A DNA stretch of 64,000 bases, taken from NCBI RefSeq assembly GCF_016415625.1, contig NZ_WBXP01000001.1:124001-188000 (forward strand), read 5' to 3'. This DNA comes from Shimwellia pseudoproteus. GTDB taxonomy: Bacteria; Pseudomonadota; Gammaproteobacteria; Enterobacterales; Enterobacteriaceae. Both the position numbers and the translations under genes were made by a program. Under the pieces are notes generated by a model. That model made no database searches. It saw only the letters and a program-made list of their open reading frames with translations, and was not told the origin of the DNA. Of this stretch, positions 23,630 to 35,035 are shown piece by piece (the stretch's first letter is position 1; every line of letters begins with the position of its first letter).

Positions 23630-23663
23630 TCTGTCATGTTTATTTCATTCACGGAGTCACATG

Positions 23664-25376
23664 ATGGCAATTGCACTGGGTCTGGATTTTGGCAGTGATT
23701 CAGTTCGCGCTCTGGCGGTAGACTGCACCACCGGTCAGGCACTGGCCAGCGATGTCGCCTGGTACCCCCGCTGGCAGCAAGGACTATTTTGCGATGCCCC
23801 CCGCAACCAGTTCCGCCACCACCCCCGCGATTATATTGAATCCATGGAGCAGGCCCTGACCGGCGCACTGGCTAAACTCACCGCCCAGCAACGGGCCAGC
23901 GTGGTGGGCATCGGGGTGGACAGCACCGGATCAACCCCAGCCCCGATCAATGCCCGGGGCGAGGTACTGGCATTAACCCCGGAATTTGCCAGCAATCCCA
24001 ATGCCATGTTTGTACTGTGGAAAGATCACACCGCCGTGGAAGAGGCTGAAGAAATCACCCGCCTGTGCCACCAGCCGGGTAAAACCGATTACTCCCGCTA
24101 TATTGGCGGTATTTATTCCAGCGAGTGGTTCTGGGCCAAAATCCTCCATATCACCCGAACGGATGCCGCTGTCGCGCAAGCCGCGGCCAGTTGGGTGGAG
24201 CTGTGTGACTGGGTACCGGCGCTGCTGAGCGGCACCACCCACCCGGCCCGGCTGAAGCGCGGCCGCTGCGCCGCGGGCCACAAATCCCTGTGGCACCAAC
24301 ACTGGGGCGGGCTGCCCCCGGCCAGTTTCTTTGACCAGCTCGACCCGTGCATTAACCGCCACCTGGCATATCCGCTGTTCACCGACACCTGGACTGCCGA
24401 TACGCCGGTGGGCCACCTGAGCCCCGAATGGGCGCAGCGCCTCGGCCTGGCCGGGACGGTAACCATCGCGGGTGGGGCCTTTGATTGCCATATGGGGGCC
24501 GTGGGCGCCGGGGCCCAGCCTAACACCCTGGTCAAAGTGATAGGCACCTCTACCTGCGACATTCTTACCGCCGACCCATCCGCCGTGGGCGACAGGACCG
24601 TAAAAGGGATCTGCGGCCAGGTTGACGGCAGCGTGGTGCCGGGTGTTATCGGCATGGAGGCGGGCCAGTCCGCCTTCGGCGATATCTATGCCTGGTTCAG
24701 CCAGTTGCTGAGCTGGCCTCTGGACCAGCTGGCCGGGCAACATCCCGCGCTGGCAGATAGCATCGCCGCCAGCAAACAGCAGTTGCTGCCTGCGCTAACC
24801 GCCGCCTGGGCGGCCAATCCGCAGCTTGACCAGTTGCCGGTGATCCTCGACTGGTTCAATGGCCGCCGCACCCCCTATGCCAACCAGCGCCTGAAAGGGG
24901 TTATCACCGGCCTGAACCTCGGTACCGATGCCCCGTCCCTGTTTGGCGGGCTGATTGCCGCGACTGCCTTTGGTGCCAGAGCGATTATGGAGTGTTTTAC
25001 CGAACAGGGGATCCCGGTGCACCACGTAATGGCCCTCGGCGGGATTGCCCGTAAGAACCAGACCATTATGCAAGTGTGCTGTGACGTGCTGAACCGCCCG
25101 CTGCACATCATTGAATCCGACCAGTGCTGCGCCCTCGGGGCGGCCATCTTCGGTGCCGTTGCCGCCGGTGTGTACCGCGATATTCCGGCCGCCCAGCAGC
25201 AAATGGCCAGCGCCATTGAGCACACTCTGCAGCCTGATCCAACGCAGGCGGCGCGCTTTGAACACCTGTACCAGCGCTACCGGCAGTGGTCCGCCAGTGC
25301 TGAACAACACTATCTTCCCGTATCTACCGCTTCACTGCCCGGCGCACCGGCAGAGGCAGTGGCCCTGACCCATTAA
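23664..25376 (+). CDS. araB: Ribulokinase
   Basis: FGGY-family kinase that phosphorylates L-ribulose in arabinose catabolism. The 570-residue product opens [20 protein letters not shown] and has [25 protein letters not shown] and [11 protein letters not shown], closely matching E. coli. Two adjacent ATGs (23661, 23664) are possible; the second is 7 nt from GGAG, the same spacing as I recall in E. coli. It is the first gene of araBAD, directly downstream of PBAD. Confidence 0.97.
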   Translation: MAIALGLDFGSDSVRALAVDCTTGQALASDVAWYPRWQQGLFCDAPRNQFRHHPRDYIESMEQALTGALAKLTAQQRASVVGIGVDSTGSTPAPINARGEVLALTPEFASNPNAMFVLWKDHTAVEEAEEITRLCHQPGKTDYSRYIGGIYSSEWFWAKILHITRTDAAVAQAAASWVELCDWVPALLSGTTHPARLKRGRCAAGHKSLWHQHWGGLPPASFFDQLDPCINRHLAYPLFTDTWTADTPVGHLSPEWAQRLGLAGTVTIAGGAFDCHMGAVGAGAQPNTLVKVIGTSTCDILTADPSAVGDRTVKGICGQVDGSVVPGVIGMEAGQSAFGDIYAWFSQLLSWPLDQLAGQHPALADSIAASKQQLLPALTAAWAANPQLDQLPVILDWFNGRRTPYANQRLKGVITGLNLGTDAPSLFGGLIAATAFGARAIMECFTEQGIPVHHVMALGGIARKNQTIMQVCCDVLNRPLHIIESDQCCALGAAIFGAVAAGVYRDIPAAQQQMASAIEHTLQPDPTQAARFEHLYQRYRQWSASAEQHYLPVSTASLPGAPAEAVALTH

Positions 25377-25386
25377 GGACATGAAC

Positions 25387-26889
25387 ATGACTATTTTTGC
25401 GCAACATGAGGTGTGGTTCGTTATTGGCAGCCAGCATTTGTATGGCCCGGAAACCCTGCGCCAGGTGACGCAGCATGCCGAACATGTGGTGAATGCCCTC
25501 AACAGCGAAGCCAGACTGCCCTGCAAACTGGTCCTGAAACCGCTGGGTACCACCCCGGACGAAATTACCGCCATATGCCGCGACGCCAACTATCACGATG
25601 CCTGCGCGGGGTTAGTGGTCTGGCTGCATACTTTCTCCCCGGCCAAAATGTGGATCAACGGCCTGAGCATTCTCAACAAGCCGCTGCTGCAATTCCACAC
25701 CCAATACAATGCGCAACTGCCCTGGGGCAGCATCGATATGGACTTTATGAACCTTAACCAGACTGCCCACGGCGGCCGCGAGTTCGGGTTTATCGGTGCC
25801 CGTATGCGCCTGCAGCACAGCGTGGTCACCGGCCACTGGCAGGACCCCCGCGCCCACCAGCGCATCGGCGCCTGGATGCGTCAGGCAGTGGTTAAACAGA
25901 ACACCCGCCAGCTGAAAGTGGCGCGTTTTGGCGACAACATGCGCGAAGTGGCGGTCACCGAAGGGGACAAAGTGGCCGCCCAGATAAAATTCGGTTTCTC
26001 GGTCAATACCTGGGGGATCGGTGACCTGGTGGCCGTGGTCAATGAAGTGAGCACCGGTGATATCAATGCCCTGGTGGACGAGTACGAAAGCAGCTACCGC
26101 CTGACCCCGGCCGCCCAGGTAAACGGTGAGCAACGCCAGAACGTGCTGGAAGCCGCCCGCATTGAACTGGGAATGAAACGCTTCCTGGAAGCCGGCGGGT
26201 TTAACGCCTTCACCACCACCTTTGAAGATCTGCACGGCCTGAAGCAATTGCCCGGCCTGGCAGTACAGCGCCTGATGGCCCAGGGCTACGGCTTTGCGGG
26301 TGAAGGAGACTGGAAAACCGCCGCCCTGGTGCGCATTATGAAAGTGATGTCGGCCGGTCTGCCGGGCGGCACCTCATTTATGGAAGACTATACCTACCAC
26401 TTTGAGCCGGGGAACGATCTGGTGCTCGGCTCGCATATGCTGGAAGTCTGCCCGTCCATCGCCACCGCAGAGCAACCGATCCTCGACGTGCAACCGCTGG
26501 GGATTGGCGGTAAAGACGATCCGGCGCGGTTGATCTTTAACACCCGGCCAGGGGCGGCGCTGAATGCCAGCCTGATCGATCTTGGGGATCGCTTCCGCCT
26601 GCTGGTCAACTGTGTCGATGCGGTGGCCACGCCCCACTCTCTGCCCAAACTGCCGGTGGCGAATGCCCTGTGGAAAGCCCAGCCGGACCTGCCCACCGCC
26701 TCTGAAGCCTGGATCCTCGCCGGCGGTGCCCATCATACGGTATTCAGCCAGAGCCTGACCCTCGACGATATGCGCCTGTATGCCGAGCTTAATGGCATCG
26801 AACTGGCGGTAATTGATAACGACACCCGGCTACCGGCGTTTAAAGAGAGCCTGCGCTGGAACGACGTGTACTACGGTACTAAACGCTGA
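25387..26889 (+). CDS. araA: L-arabinose isomerase
   Basis: Converts L-arabinose to L-ribulose with a Mn2+ cofactor. From the ATG at 25387 ([20 protein letters not shown]), 7 nt after AAGGA, it is 500 residues, the E. coli length. Conserved [35 protein letters not shown] and MEDYTYHFE are present and include metal-ligand Glu and His positions. It lies 10 nt after araB. Confidence 0.98.
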   Translation: MTIFAQHEVWFVIGSQHLYGPETLRQVTQHAEHVVNALNSEARLPCKLVLKPLGTTPDEITAICRDANYHDACAGLVVWLHTFSPAKMWINGLSILNKPLLQFHTQYNAQLPWGSIDMDFMNLNQTAHGGREFGFIGARMRLQHSVVTGHWQDPRAHQRIGAWMRQAVVKQNTRQLKVARFGDNMREVAVTEGDKVAAQIKFGFSVNTWGIGDLVAVVNEVSTGDINALVDEYESSYRLTPAAQVNGEQRQNVLEAARIELGMKRFLEAGGFNAFTTTFEDLHGLKQLPGLAVQRLMAQGYGFAGEGDWKTAALVRIMKVMSAGLPGGTSFMEDYTYHFEPGNDLVLGSHMLEVCPSIATAEQPILDVQPLGIGGKDDPARLIFNTRPGAALNASLIDLGDRFRLLVNCVDAVATPHSLPKLPVANALWKAQPDLPTASEAWILAGGAHHTVFSQSLTLDDMRLYAELNGIELAVIDNDTRLPAFKESLRWNDVYYGTKR

Positions 26890-26941
26890 GCTTAAGACCG
26901 CCCGCCCGAACCACGGCGGGCGATACCCGAGAGAGGTTGTT

Positions 26942-27637
26942 ATGTTAGAGGATCTGAAACACCAGGTGCTGGCGGCCAATCTGGCACTCCCGGCACACCA
27001 TCTGGTGACCCTGACCTGGGGGAATGTCAGCGCCGTCGATCGCCAGCAAGGGCTGGTCGTTATCAAGCCTTCCGGGGTGGACTACCGCGCCATGACCGCT
27101 GAAGATATGGTGGTGGTCAGCCTGGCCACCGGCGAGGTGGTCGACGGGCATAAGAAGCCGTCGTCGGACACCCCCACTCACCGGTTGTTATACCAGCGCT
27201 TCCCGAGCCTCGGCGGCATTGTTCATACCCATTCCCGCCACGCCACCATTTGGGCCCAGGCAGGCCTGGGGATCCCGGCCACCGGCACCACCCACGCGGA
27301 CTATTTCTACGGCACCATTCCCTGCCCCCGTAAAATGACCGATGGCGAAATTGACGGTGATTACGAATGGCAAACCGGTGAAGTGATCGCCGAAACCTTC
27401 CGCCAGCAGGGGATTGATCCGGCCCAAATGCCCGGTGTACTGGTGCACTCCCACGGGCCATTTGCCTGGGGGAAAGACGCCATGGACGCGGTACACAACG
27501 CCATTGTGCTGGAAGAGGTTGCCTATATGGGGATCTTCTGCCGCCAGCTGGCCCCCCAACTGGCGGATATCCAGCAAACCCTGCTGGATAAACATTACTT
27601 GCGCAAACACGGTCGCCACGCTTACTACGGCCAGTAA
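26942..27637 (+). CDS. araD: L-ribulose-5-phosphate 4-epimerase
   Basis: Class II aldolase-fold zinc enzyme converting L-ribulose 5-phosphate to D-xylulose 5-phosphate. At 231 residues it matches E. coli. Visible are [18 protein letters not shown], zinc ligands in [14 protein letters not shown] and [12 protein letters not shown], and the C-terminal DKHYLRKHG. It is the last araBAD gene; an SOS box for polB begins at the base after its stop codon. Confidence 0.98.
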   Translation: MLEDLKHQVLAANLALPAHHLVTLTWGNVSAVDRQQGLVVIKPSGVDYRAMTAEDMVVVSLATGEVVDGHKKPSSDTPTHRLLYQRFPSLGGIVHTHSRHATIWAQAGLGIPATGTTHADYFYGTIPCPRKMTDGEIDGDYEWQTGEVIAETFRQQGIDPAQMPGVLVHSHGPFAWGKDAMDAVHNAIVLEEVAYMGIFCRQLAPQLADIQQTLLDKHYLRKHGRHAYYGQ

Positions 27638-27657
27638 TACTGTACATATCCGCAGTA
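27638..27657 (+). promoter_or_regulatory. LexA (SOS) box of polB
   Basis: TACTGTACATATCCGCAGTA fits the LexA consensus TACTGT(AT)4ACAGTA with nearly symmetric ends. It abuts the araD stop and lies 56 nt upstream of the polB start. This agrees with the known damage-inducibility of DNA polymerase II (dinA). Confidence 0.85.
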
Positions 27658-27667
27658 ATTCGGGAAC

Positions 27668-27697
27668 AACCAGGCTATACTCAGGCCTGGTTTTTTT
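27668..27697 (+). terminator. araBAD terminator overlapping polB promoter region
   Basis: Stem AACCAGGC / GCCTGGTT with a 9-nt loop, followed by a T-run, ends the araBAD transcript. The loop contains TATACT (27676-27681), which is also the best -10 candidate for polB, so terminator and promoter appear superimposed. Confidence 0.75.
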
Positions 27698-27712
27698 ATT
27701 CCGGATATCCCA

Positions 27713-30073
27713 GTGACACAATCATGCCAGGGGTTCCTGCTCACCCGTCACTGGCAGGATACCCCCCAGGGGACAGTGATCAATTTCTGGCTGGCTACCG
27801 ACAATGGCCCGCTCAATGTCACCCTGCCCCCGCAGGAATCGGTTGCCTTTGTTCCGCAGAATCAGCAATCCCGCGTTGAGCAACTGCTGGCGACTGAACG
27901 CCAGTGGCGCCTTGCCCCGCTGGCGCTTCAGGATTTTCATCAGCAGCCGGTATGTGGGCTCTATTGCCGCCAGTACCGCCAGTTGTTGCGCCTCGAAAAA
28001 CGCCTGAAAGAGGCCGGGATCACCGTCTATGAGGCGGATATCCGCCCCCCGGAACGCTACCTGATGGAGCGCTTTATTAACGCCCCGGTGCGGGTCACCG
28101 GCGAGCCAGGCCCCGGCGGGCTGATCAATAGCCGCCTGCAGCCGGATAACGGCTACCGCCCGACACTGAAATGGGTCTCTCTGGATATTGAAACCAGCCG
28201 CCACGGCGAGCTGTACTGCATTGGTCTGGAAGGCTGCGGCCAGCGCCAGGTCTATATGCTGGGGCCGGATCAGGGGCACCATCACCCTGAAGATATGCAG
28301 CTGGAGTACGTGAACAGTCGCCCTCAATTGCTGGAGAAACTTAACCAGTGGTTTGCGGATCATGATCCCGATGTGATAATCGGCTGGAATCTGGTGCAGT
28401 TTGATCTGCGCGTCTTACAGGATCACGCGGAGCGTTACCGGATCCCGCTGCGCCTTGGCCGGGGCCAGCAAGCCCTGGAGTGGCGCGAACACGGCTTTAA
28501 GCCGGGGGTCTTTTTTGCCCAGGCCAGTGGCCGCCTGATCGTGGACGGCATCGAGTCATTAAAATCCGCCTTCTGGAATTTCGCCTCTTTTGCGCTGGAA
28601 AGCGTGGCCCGGGAGCTGCTCGGGGAAGGGAAAGCGATTAACGATCCCTGGCACCGGCTGGATGAGATCGAACGCCAGTTCCGGGAGGATAAAAACGCGC
28701 TGGCCATTTACAACCTCAAAGATTGCCAGCTGGTCACGGCTATTTTCCATAAAACCGATCTGATGCCCTTCCTGCTGGAGCGCGCCACGGTTAACGGGCT
28801 GCCCGCGGACCGGCACGGCGGATCGGTGGCGTCGTTTTACCACCTCTACTTCCCGCGCATGCACCGCAGTGGCTTTGTGGCGCCAAACCTGGGGGAGATC
28901 CCGCCCCAGGCCAGCCCGGGCGGCTATGTAATGGACTCCAGCCCCGGGCTCTATGACTCGGTACTGGTGCTGGATTACAAAAGCCTGTACCCGTCGATTA
29001 TCCGCACCTTTCTGATCGATCCGGTGGGTCTGGTGACCGGCCTGGCACAGCCCGACGATGCCCAGAGCGCGGAGGGGTTTCTCGGTGCGCGCTTCTCCCG
29101 CACCCGCCACTGCCTGCCGGCGATCGTTGAACAAATTTGGCTCGGCCGGGATGCAGCCAAGCGCCAGCACAATAAACCGCTCTCCCAGGCATTGAAAATT
29201 CTGATGAACGCCTTCTATGGGGTACTGGGCACCAGCGCCTGTCGCTTTTTCGATCCCCGGCTGGCCTCGTCGATTACCCTGCGCGGCCACGCCATTATGC
29301 GTCAGACCCGGGCGCTCATCGAAGCCGAAGGCTATGACGTCATCTACGGGGATACCGATTCGACCTTTGTCTGGCTGAAAAAGGCCCACAGCGAACAGCA
29401 GGCCGATGCAATTGGCCGCCAGCTGGTGACGATGGTTAACCGCTGGTGGCGGGATCATTTGCAGCAGGAGATGCAGCTTACCAGCGCCCTGGAGCTGGAA
29501 TATGAAACCCATTACTGCCGTTTTCTGATGCCCACCATCCGCGGGGCGGAAACCGGCAGTAAGAAACGCTACGCCGGGATGATCCGCCGCGGGGATAGCG
29601 AGCATATGGTGTTTAAGGGGCTGGAAACCGTGCGTACCGACTGGACACCGCTGGCCCAGCGGTTTCAGCAGGAACTCTACCAGCGTATTTTTCTGCGCCA
29701 GCCCTATCAGGACTATATACGCGAGACCATCGCCCGGCTGATGGCCGGGGAGCTGGACGACCAGTTAGTGTACCGTAAGCGCCTGCGCCGCCCGCTGAGT
29801 GAGTACCAGCGTAATGTGCCACCCCATGTGCGGGCTGCCCGGCTGGCAGATGAACAAAATGTGCGCCTCGGGCGGCCGCCGCAGTACCAAAATCGCGGGG
29901 CAATTCATTACGTCTGGACGATAAATGGCCCCGAACCCCTGGAATATCGCCAGTCTGTGCTGGATTATGAGCACTATTTGTCCCGCCAGCTACAGCCAGT
30001 GGCTGACGGGATTTTACCCTTTCTGCACGATGATTTTGCTACACTGGTTACCGGGCAACTCGGACTATTTTGA
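27713..30073 (+). CDS. polB: DNA polymerase II
   Basis: Family B replicative/repair polymerase, SOS-induced, acting in restart and translesion synthesis. The 786-residue product (E. coli 783) starts at GTG 27713. The 3'-5' exonuclease motifs ([35 protein letters not shown]) precede the polymerase motifs [25 protein letters not shown] and YGDTDSTF with its catalytic Asp pair. The C terminus GQLGLF is the E. coli clamp-binding tail. It follows the LexA box and the araBAD terminator. Confidence 0.98.
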   Translation: MTQSCQGFLLTRHWQDTPQGTVINFWLATDNGPLNVTLPPQESVAFVPQNQQSRVEQLLATERQWRLAPLALQDFHQQPVCGLYCRQYRQLLRLEKRLKEAGITVYEADIRPPERYLMERFINAPVRVTGEPGPGGLINSRLQPDNGYRPTLKWVSLDIETSRHGELYCIGLEGCGQRQVYMLGPDQGHHHPEDMQLEYVNSRPQLLEKLNQWFADHDPDVIIGWNLVQFDLRVLQDHAERYRIPLRLGRGQQALEWREHGFKPGVFFAQASGRLIVDGIESLKSAFWNFASFALESVARELLGEGKAINDPWHRLDEIERQFREDKNALAIYNLKDCQLVTAIFHKTDLMPFLLERATVNGLPADRHGGSVASFYHLYFPRMHRSGFVAPNLGEIPPQASPGGYVMDSSPGLYDSVLVLDYKSLYPSIIRTFLIDPVGLVTGLAQPDDAQSAEGFLGARFSRTRHCLPAIVEQIWLGRDAAKRQHNKPLSQALKILMNAFYGVLGTSACRFFDPRLASSITLRGHAIMRQTRALIEAEGYDVIYGDTDSTFVWLKKAHSEQQADAIGRQLVTMVNRWWRDHLQQEMQLTSALELEYETHYCRFLMPTIRGAETGSKKRYAGMIRRGDSEHMVFKGLETVRTDWTPLAQRFQQELYQRIFLRQPYQDYIRETIARLMAGELDDQLVYRKRLRRPLSEYQRNVPPHVRAARLADEQNVRLGRPPQYQNRGAIHYVWTINGPEPLEYRQSVLDYEHYLSRQLQPVADGILPFLHDDFATLVTGQLGLF

Positions 30074-30291
30074 CAGGTGACGAAACGCCTTTCATCCAGT
30101 ACCATAGCGCCCTTCCTAAATACCCATCACTTTTTATGCGCACTCTGGCATCAGTTCCACGGACAATCCGGGCCCTGACCGGACGTGTGGAGCGTGGTGA
30201 GTATTCACTCATTTTCAGGCCCTACGCCATTCCGCCCGGCGTGGGACCGTACTACTGCCTGCATAACTAGTAACTAAAGAGCCGAAACGAT

Positions 30292-33198
30292 ATGCCTTTT
30301 ACACTTGGTCAACGCTGGATCAGCGACACAGAGAGCGAACTGGGTTTAGGGACTGTAGTCGCCATGGATGCGCGAATGGTCACCCTGCTATTTCCCGCCA
30401 CCGATGAAAACCGCCTCTACTCCCGCAATGACTCCCCCATTACCCGGGTGATGTTCAATCCAGGAGATACCGTGACCAGCCATGAAGGCTGGCAGCTGAA
30501 AGTTGACGAAGTAAAAGAAGAAAAGGGCCTGCTGACCTATATCGGTACCCGCCTGGATACCGAAGAAGCCGGCATTGTGCTGCGTGAAGTATTCCTCGAC
30601 AGCAAACTGGTGTTCAGTAAGCCGCAGGATCGTTTGTTCGCCGGGCAACTGGATCGTATGGACCGCTTTGCCCTGCGCTTTCGCTCCCGTAAATACCAGA
30701 GCGAGCAGTCGCGCCAGCCGTGGAGCGGCCTGCGCGGTATGCGTACCAGCCTGATCCCTCACCAGTTACATATTGCCCGGGATGTGGGTCATCGCCACGC
30801 TCCGCGCGTGCTGCTGGCCGATGAAGTCGGCCTCGGTAAAACCATTGAAGCCGGGATGATAATCCACCAGCAGTTGCTGTCTGGCGCCGCAGAACGCGTG
30901 CTGATCATCGTGCCGGAAACCCTCCAGCACCAGTGGCTGGTCGAAATGCTGCGCCGCTTTAACCTGCGCTTTGCCCTGTTCGATGACGAACGCTATGCCG
31001 AAGCCCAGCACGACAGCACCAACCCGTTCGACACCGAACAGCTGATTATCTGCTCGCTGGACTTTGTGCGCCGCAATAAACAGCGCCTGGAAAATCTGTG
31101 TGAAGCAGACTGGGACATTATGGTGGTGGATGAAGCACACCACCTGGTGTGGAGCGAAGAGGCCCCCAGCCGCGAATATCTGGCGATTGAACAATTGGCA
31201 GAGCATGTCCCTGGGGTGCTGCTGCTGACCGCCACCCCGGAACAACTGGGCATGGAGAGCCACTTTGCCCGTCTGCGTCTGCTGGACCCTAACCGCTTCC
31301 ACGATTTTGAGCAGTTCGTTGAAGAGCAGCAGAACTATCGTCCAGTCGCCGATGCCGTTGCCCTGCTGCTGGAGGGGAACCATCTGAGTAGCGATGAGCT
31401 GAACGCCCTGAGTGAACTGATTGGCGAACAGGACATTGAGCCACTGTTACAGGCGGCCAATAGCGATAGCGCCGATGCCGAAACGGCCCGTAAGGAACTG
31501 ATCCATATGCTGATGGACCGCCACGGCACCAGCCGCGTGCTGTTCCGTAACACCCGTAACGGGGTGAAAGGCTTCCCGCAGCGTACCTTGTCGACCATTA
31601 AGCTGCCGCTGCCTACCCAGTACCAGACCGCGATTAAGGTCTCCGGCATTATGGGCGCCCGTAAATCGGCCGAAGAGCGCGCCCGGGATATGCTCTACCC
31701 GGAACAGATTTACCAGGAATTTGAAGGGGACTCTGCCACCTGGTGGAACTTCGACCCGCGCGTAGAATGGCTGATGGGCTATCTGACCCGCCACCGGGCC
31801 CAAAAAGTGCTGGTGATTTGCGCCAAAGCCGCCACGGCTCTGCAACTGGAGCAAGTGCTGCGCGAGCGTGAAGGTATCCGTGCCGCGGTCTTCCACGAAG
31901 GGATGTCGATTATCGAGCGCGACCGCGCGGCGGCCTGGTTTGCGGAAGAAGACACCGGTGCCCAGGTACTGCTGTGTTCCGAAATCGGCTCCGAAGGGCG
32001 TAACTTCCAGTTTGCCAGCAATCTGGTGATGTTCGATCTGCCGTTCAACCCGGATCTGCTGGAACAGCGTATTGGCCGTCTGGACCGTATCGGCCAGGCC
32101 CATGATATCCAGATCCACGTGCCGTACCTGGAAAAAACGGCCCAGGAAGTACTGGTGCAGTGGTACCACGAAGGGCTGGACGCCTTTGAACATACCTGCC
32201 CGACTGGCCGCACGATTTACGACAGCGTGTGCGCCCAACTGGTGGAATACCTCGCCTCCCCGGATAAAACCGACGGCTTCCCGGAACTGATTAAAGCCTG
32301 CCGCAGCCAGCATGATGCGCTGAAAGTGCAGCTGGAGCAGGGCCGCGACCGCTTGCTGGAGATCCACTCCAACGGCGGTGAGGAAGCGCAACAGCTGGCG
32401 GACGATATCGCCGCCCAGGATAACGACCCGGCGCTGGTGAACTTTGCCATGAACCTGTTCGATATTATCGGGATTAATCAGGACGATCGCGGCGAACACA
32501 TGATAGTGCTTACGCCGTCTGACCATATGCTGGTCCCTGACTTCCCGGGCCTGCCGGAAGATGGCTGCACCATCACCTTTAACCGCGATGTGGCACTGTC
32601 CCGTGAAGACGCGCAGTTAGTGACCTGGGAGCACCCGATAATCCGTAACGGCCTGGATCTTATCCTCTCTGGCGATACCGGCACCAGCGCTATCTCGTTA
32701 CTGAAAAACAAAGCGCTGCCGGTGGGCACCCTGCTGGTAGAGATGATGTACGTGGTGGAAGCGAAAGCGCCGAAACAGCTGCAACTGGGCCGTTTCCTGC
32801 CGGCCACCCCTATCCGTATGCTGCTGGATAAAAACGGCACCAACCTCGCCACCCAGGTTGAGTTCGAAAGCTTTAATCGCCAGCTCAGCGCCGTTAATCG
32901 CCATACCGGCAGCAAGTTGGTGAATGCGGTGCAGCAAGAAGTACACGCCATTCTGCAACTGGCAGAAACCCAGGTAGTGAAAGAAGCCCGGGCGATTATC
33001 GACGCGGCCCGTAGCGAAGCGGACGATAAACTCACCGCCGAGCTGGCCCGCCTGGAGGCACTGAAAGCGGTGAACCCGAACATCCGTGATGACGAGCTGG
33101 ACGCCATCGAGAGTAACCGCCAGCACGTGATGGAGGCCCTTGACCAGGCCAGCTGGCGTCTGGATGCGTTACGCCTGATTGTGGTGACCCATCAGTAA
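30292..33198 (+). CDS. rapA: RNA polymerase recycling ATPase RapA
   Basis: Swi2/Snf2-type ATPase that binds RNA polymerase and promotes its recycling after transcription. At 968 residues it equals E. coli. Helicase motifs: [15 protein letters not shown] (I), VDEAHHLVW (II), [10 protein letters not shown] (III), [13 protein letters not shown] (V) and [11 protein letters not shown] (VI). The N-terminal domain begins [18 protein letters not shown]. The 218-nt gap after polB shows no gene I would defend. The stop codon overlaps the rluA start (TAATG). Confidence 0.98.
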   Translation: MPFTLGQRWISDTESELGLGTVVAMDARMVTLLFPATDENRLYSRNDSPITRVMFNPGDTVTSHEGWQLKVDEVKEEKGLLTYIGTRLDTEEAGIVLREVFLDSKLVFSKPQDRLFAGQLDRMDRFALRFRSRKYQSEQSRQPWSGLRGMRTSLIPHQLHIARDVGHRHAPRVLLADEVGLGKTIEAGMIIHQQLLSGAAERVLIIVPETLQHQWLVEMLRRFNLRFALFDDERYAEAQHDSTNPFDTEQLIICSLDFVRRNKQRLENLCEADWDIMVVDEAHHLVWSEEAPSREYLAIEQLAEHVPGVLLLTATPEQLGMESHFARLRLLDPNRFHDFEQFVEEQQNYRPVADAVALLLEGNHLSSDELNALSELIGEQDIEPLLQAANSDSADAETARKELIHMLMDRHGTSRVLFRNTRNGVKGFPQRTLSTIKLPLPTQYQTAIKVSGIMGARKSAEERARDMLYPEQIYQEFEGDSATWWNFDPRVEWLMGYLTRHRAQKVLVICAKAATALQLEQVLREREGIRAAVFHEGMSIIERDRAAAWFAEEDTGAQVLLCSEIGSEGRNFQFASNLVMFDLPFNPDLLEQRIGRLDRIGQAHDIQIHVPYLEKTAQEVLVQWYHEGLDAFEHTCPTGRTIYDSVCAQLVEYLASPDKTDGFPELIKACRSQHDALKVQLEQGRDRLLEIHSNGGEEAQQLADDIAAQDNDPALVNFAMNLFDIIGINQDDRGEHMIVLTPSDHMLVPDFPGLPEDGCTITFNRDVALSREDAQLVTWEHPIIRNGLDLILSGDTGTSAISLLKNKALPVGTLLVEMMYVVEAKAPKQLQLGRFLPATPIRMLLDKNGTNLATQVEFESFNRQLSAVNRHTGSKLVNAVQQEVHAILQLAETQVVKEARAIIDAARSEADDKLTAELARLEALKAVNPNIRDDELDAIESNRQHVMEALDQASWRLDALRLIVVTHQ

Positions 33199-33872
33199 TG
33201 GAAAGTAAAACTCCCGCCATGGAAGCGTATCACCCGGCTCAGGACCCCTGGCTGGTGGTCCTGTATCAGGATGACCATATCATGGTGGTCAATAAGCCCA
33301 GCGGGCTGTTATCGGTGCCGGGCCGCCTTGAGGAACACCGGGACAGTATCATGACCCGCATCCAGCGCGATTATCCCCGGGCGGAGTCGGTCCACCGTCT
33401 GGATATGGCCACCAGCGGGGTTATCGTGGTGGCGCTGACCAAAGCGGCAGAGCGGGAGCTGAAACGCCAGTTCCGGGAGCGGGAGCCGAAAAAGCAGTAT
33501 CTGGCGCGGGTATGGGGGCATCTGCCCCAGCAAGCGGGGGTGGTGGACCTGCCGCTGATTTGTGACTGGCCGAATCGCCCGAAACAAAAAGTGTGCCACG
33601 ACACCGGCAAACCGGCCCAGACCGCGTATCAGGTGCTGGAGTACGGGGTAGACAACACCACCCGGGTGTTACTCAAACCGATTACCGGACGCTCTCATCA
33701 GTTGCGGGTGCATATGCTGGCCCTCGGGCACCCGATTCTGGGCGATCGGTTTTATGCCCACCCGGCAGCGCTGGCCATGGCGCCGCGTTTGTTGTTGCAC
33801 GCTGAGATGCTCACTATCACCCATCCGGCATTTGGTAATCAGATGACCTTTAACGCGCCGGCGGATTTTTGA
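33198..33872 (+). CDS. rluA: Dual-specificity 23S rRNA/tRNA pseudouridine synthase
   Basis: Makes pseudouridine at 23S position 746 and tRNA position 32. The catalytic motif SVHRLDMATSG with its Asp, the EPKKQYLARVWG block and ITGRSHQLRVHMLALGHPIL identify the RluA family. From ATG 33198, overlapping the rapA stop, it is 224 residues; an internal ATG at 33219 (MEAYHPAQ) would give 217, nearer the E. coli 219. Neither has a good Shine-Dalgarno, so coupled initiation at TAATG is favoured. Confidence 0.96.
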   Translation: MESKTPAMEAYHPAQDPWLVVLYQDDHIMVVNKPSGLLSVPGRLEEHRDSIMTRIQRDYPRAESVHRLDMATSGVIVVALTKAAERELKRQFREREPKKQYLARVWGHLPQQAGVVDLPLICDWPNRPKQKVCHDTGKPAQTAYQVLEYGVDNTTRVLLKPITGRSHQLRVHMLALGHPILGDRFYAHPAALAMAPRLLLHAEMLTITHPAFGNQMTFNAPADF

Positions 33873-33885
33873 TCCACGCGCAGCA

Positions 33886-33919
33886 ACAAAAAGCCCCGCA
33901 CAGTGCGGGGCTTTTTGTT
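33886..33919. terminator. Bidirectional terminator between rluA and djlA
   Basis: A near-perfect stem AACAAAAAGCCCCGCA / TGCGGGGCTTTTTGTT with loop CAG has T-rich flanks on both strands. It suits the convergent rluA (+) and djlA (-) transcripts. Confidence 0.9.
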
Positions 33920-33969
33920 CATCAGCGTAGGCGCATTACCTGCCGGCATGACCAGCACAATCCCGGCGA

Positions 33970-34797
33970 TTATTTAAACCCGCGGGCCTCTTTGATCATC
34001 TCCCAGGCTTGCGAAATCTCCTGGGCCTTCTGCTTGGCCATTTCCATCATCTCCGGCGGCAGCCCTTTCGCCACCAGTTTATCCGGATGATGCTCGCTCA
34101 TCAGCTTACGGTAAGCGCGCTTAATGGTCTGGGCGTCATCACTGCTTTTCACCCCCAGCACACTGTAAGCGTCTTCCAGGGTTGGCCCGCGCTGCGCCTG
34201 CTGCCAGCCGCCGCCATTCCCTTGCGCCCCGCCCGACTGCTGATAGCCGCCGCCGAACTGCGCCCCGCCCTGCATCATGCGCAGGAACTGATCAAACTGC
34301 ATCCGCGAGATGCCCAGCTCTTCGGCAATCACGTAGAGCACATCCCGTTCATTGGGATGCAAAGAACCATCGGCAAACGCCGCCTGAATCTGGATTTCCA
34401 GGAACATGCGGATCAGATCAAAACGCCCAAAACAGACCTGACGCAACTGGCGCATTTTTTCCCGCAGCGGATAGTTAGCCTCTTTTCCATTACGGAAGGC
34501 GCGCTGGGCTGCCTCCCGGGATTCGCCGGTCAGCTGCATCCGATCCATTAATAATGACGCGACATGAATGTCGGCTTCGGTCACCCGCCCTTTGGCTTTG
34601 GTTAAATGCCCCATCACCTCAAAGGTGGTGCTAAAAAAGATGGATTGCCGCTGCTGCTGATTGGCAAACCATACGGTTTTGCGGCTTCTGGCGCGATCAA
34701 AAAGATGCCCGACCAGGAACCCCAGAACCACGCCCCAAAAGCCCCCGCCCATAAATAAGGCGATCGCAACCCCCACCACTTTACCCCAATACTGCAT
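33970..34797 (-). CDS. djlA: Co-chaperone DjlA
   Basis: Membrane-anchored DnaJ-like co-chaperone of DnaK, linked in E. coli to capsule regulation via the Rcs pathway. The 275-residue protein has an N-terminal membrane segment ([20 protein letters not shown]), a TerB-like central domain ([21 protein letters not shown]), a Gly/Gln-rich linker and a C-terminal J domain ([20 protein letters not shown], with the HPD in MSEHHPDKL). It is divergent from lptD. Confidence 0.96.
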   Translation of the reverse strand: MQYWGKVVGVAIALFMGGGFWGVVLGFLVGHLFDRARSRKTVWFANQQQRQSIFFSTTFEVMGHLTKAKGRVTEADIHVASLLMDRMQLTGESREAAQRAFRNGKEANYPLREKMRQLRQVCFGRFDLIRMFLEIQIQAAFADGSLHPNERDVLYVIAEELGISRMQFDQFLRMMQGGAQFGGGYQQSGGAQGNGGGWQQAQRGPTLEDAYSVLGVKSSDDAQTIKRAYRKLMSEHHPDKLVAKGLPPEMMEMAKQKAQEISQAWEMIKEARGFK

Positions 34798-35035
34798 ATA
34801 CTCCCCAAATGGTCATGCCGTCAGCTAGAATTTGCTTTATCATACCCGTCAATCCAAACGGTGACTAACATATACCCATCAACCAGTGTGTTGCAGCGCA
34901 ACCGTAACATACTGAGCGTCCGGGTATCCACGGGCAAACAAGCAGGAATAACACTGGCACAGAATTGCTGACTACGTTAGTCTCTGTCAGTTTGCCGGCG
35001 CTAAGCCAATGATGATGGAACAACGAATAACGCGC

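Noticed and set aside
28559-29605. 348-codon minus-strand open frame opposite polB
   Set aside because: Antisense to the exonuclease and polymerase motifs of polB; no protein-family signal.
30070-30270. 66-codon frame between polB and rapA
   Set aside because: Starts inside the polB stop region without a ribosome site; the translation shows no conserved feature. The interval more likely holds the rapA promoter.
34800-35035. Sigma-E promoter for lptD
   Set aside because: Expected from E. coli biology, but I could not find a convincing GGAACTT...TCAAA pair in the interval.
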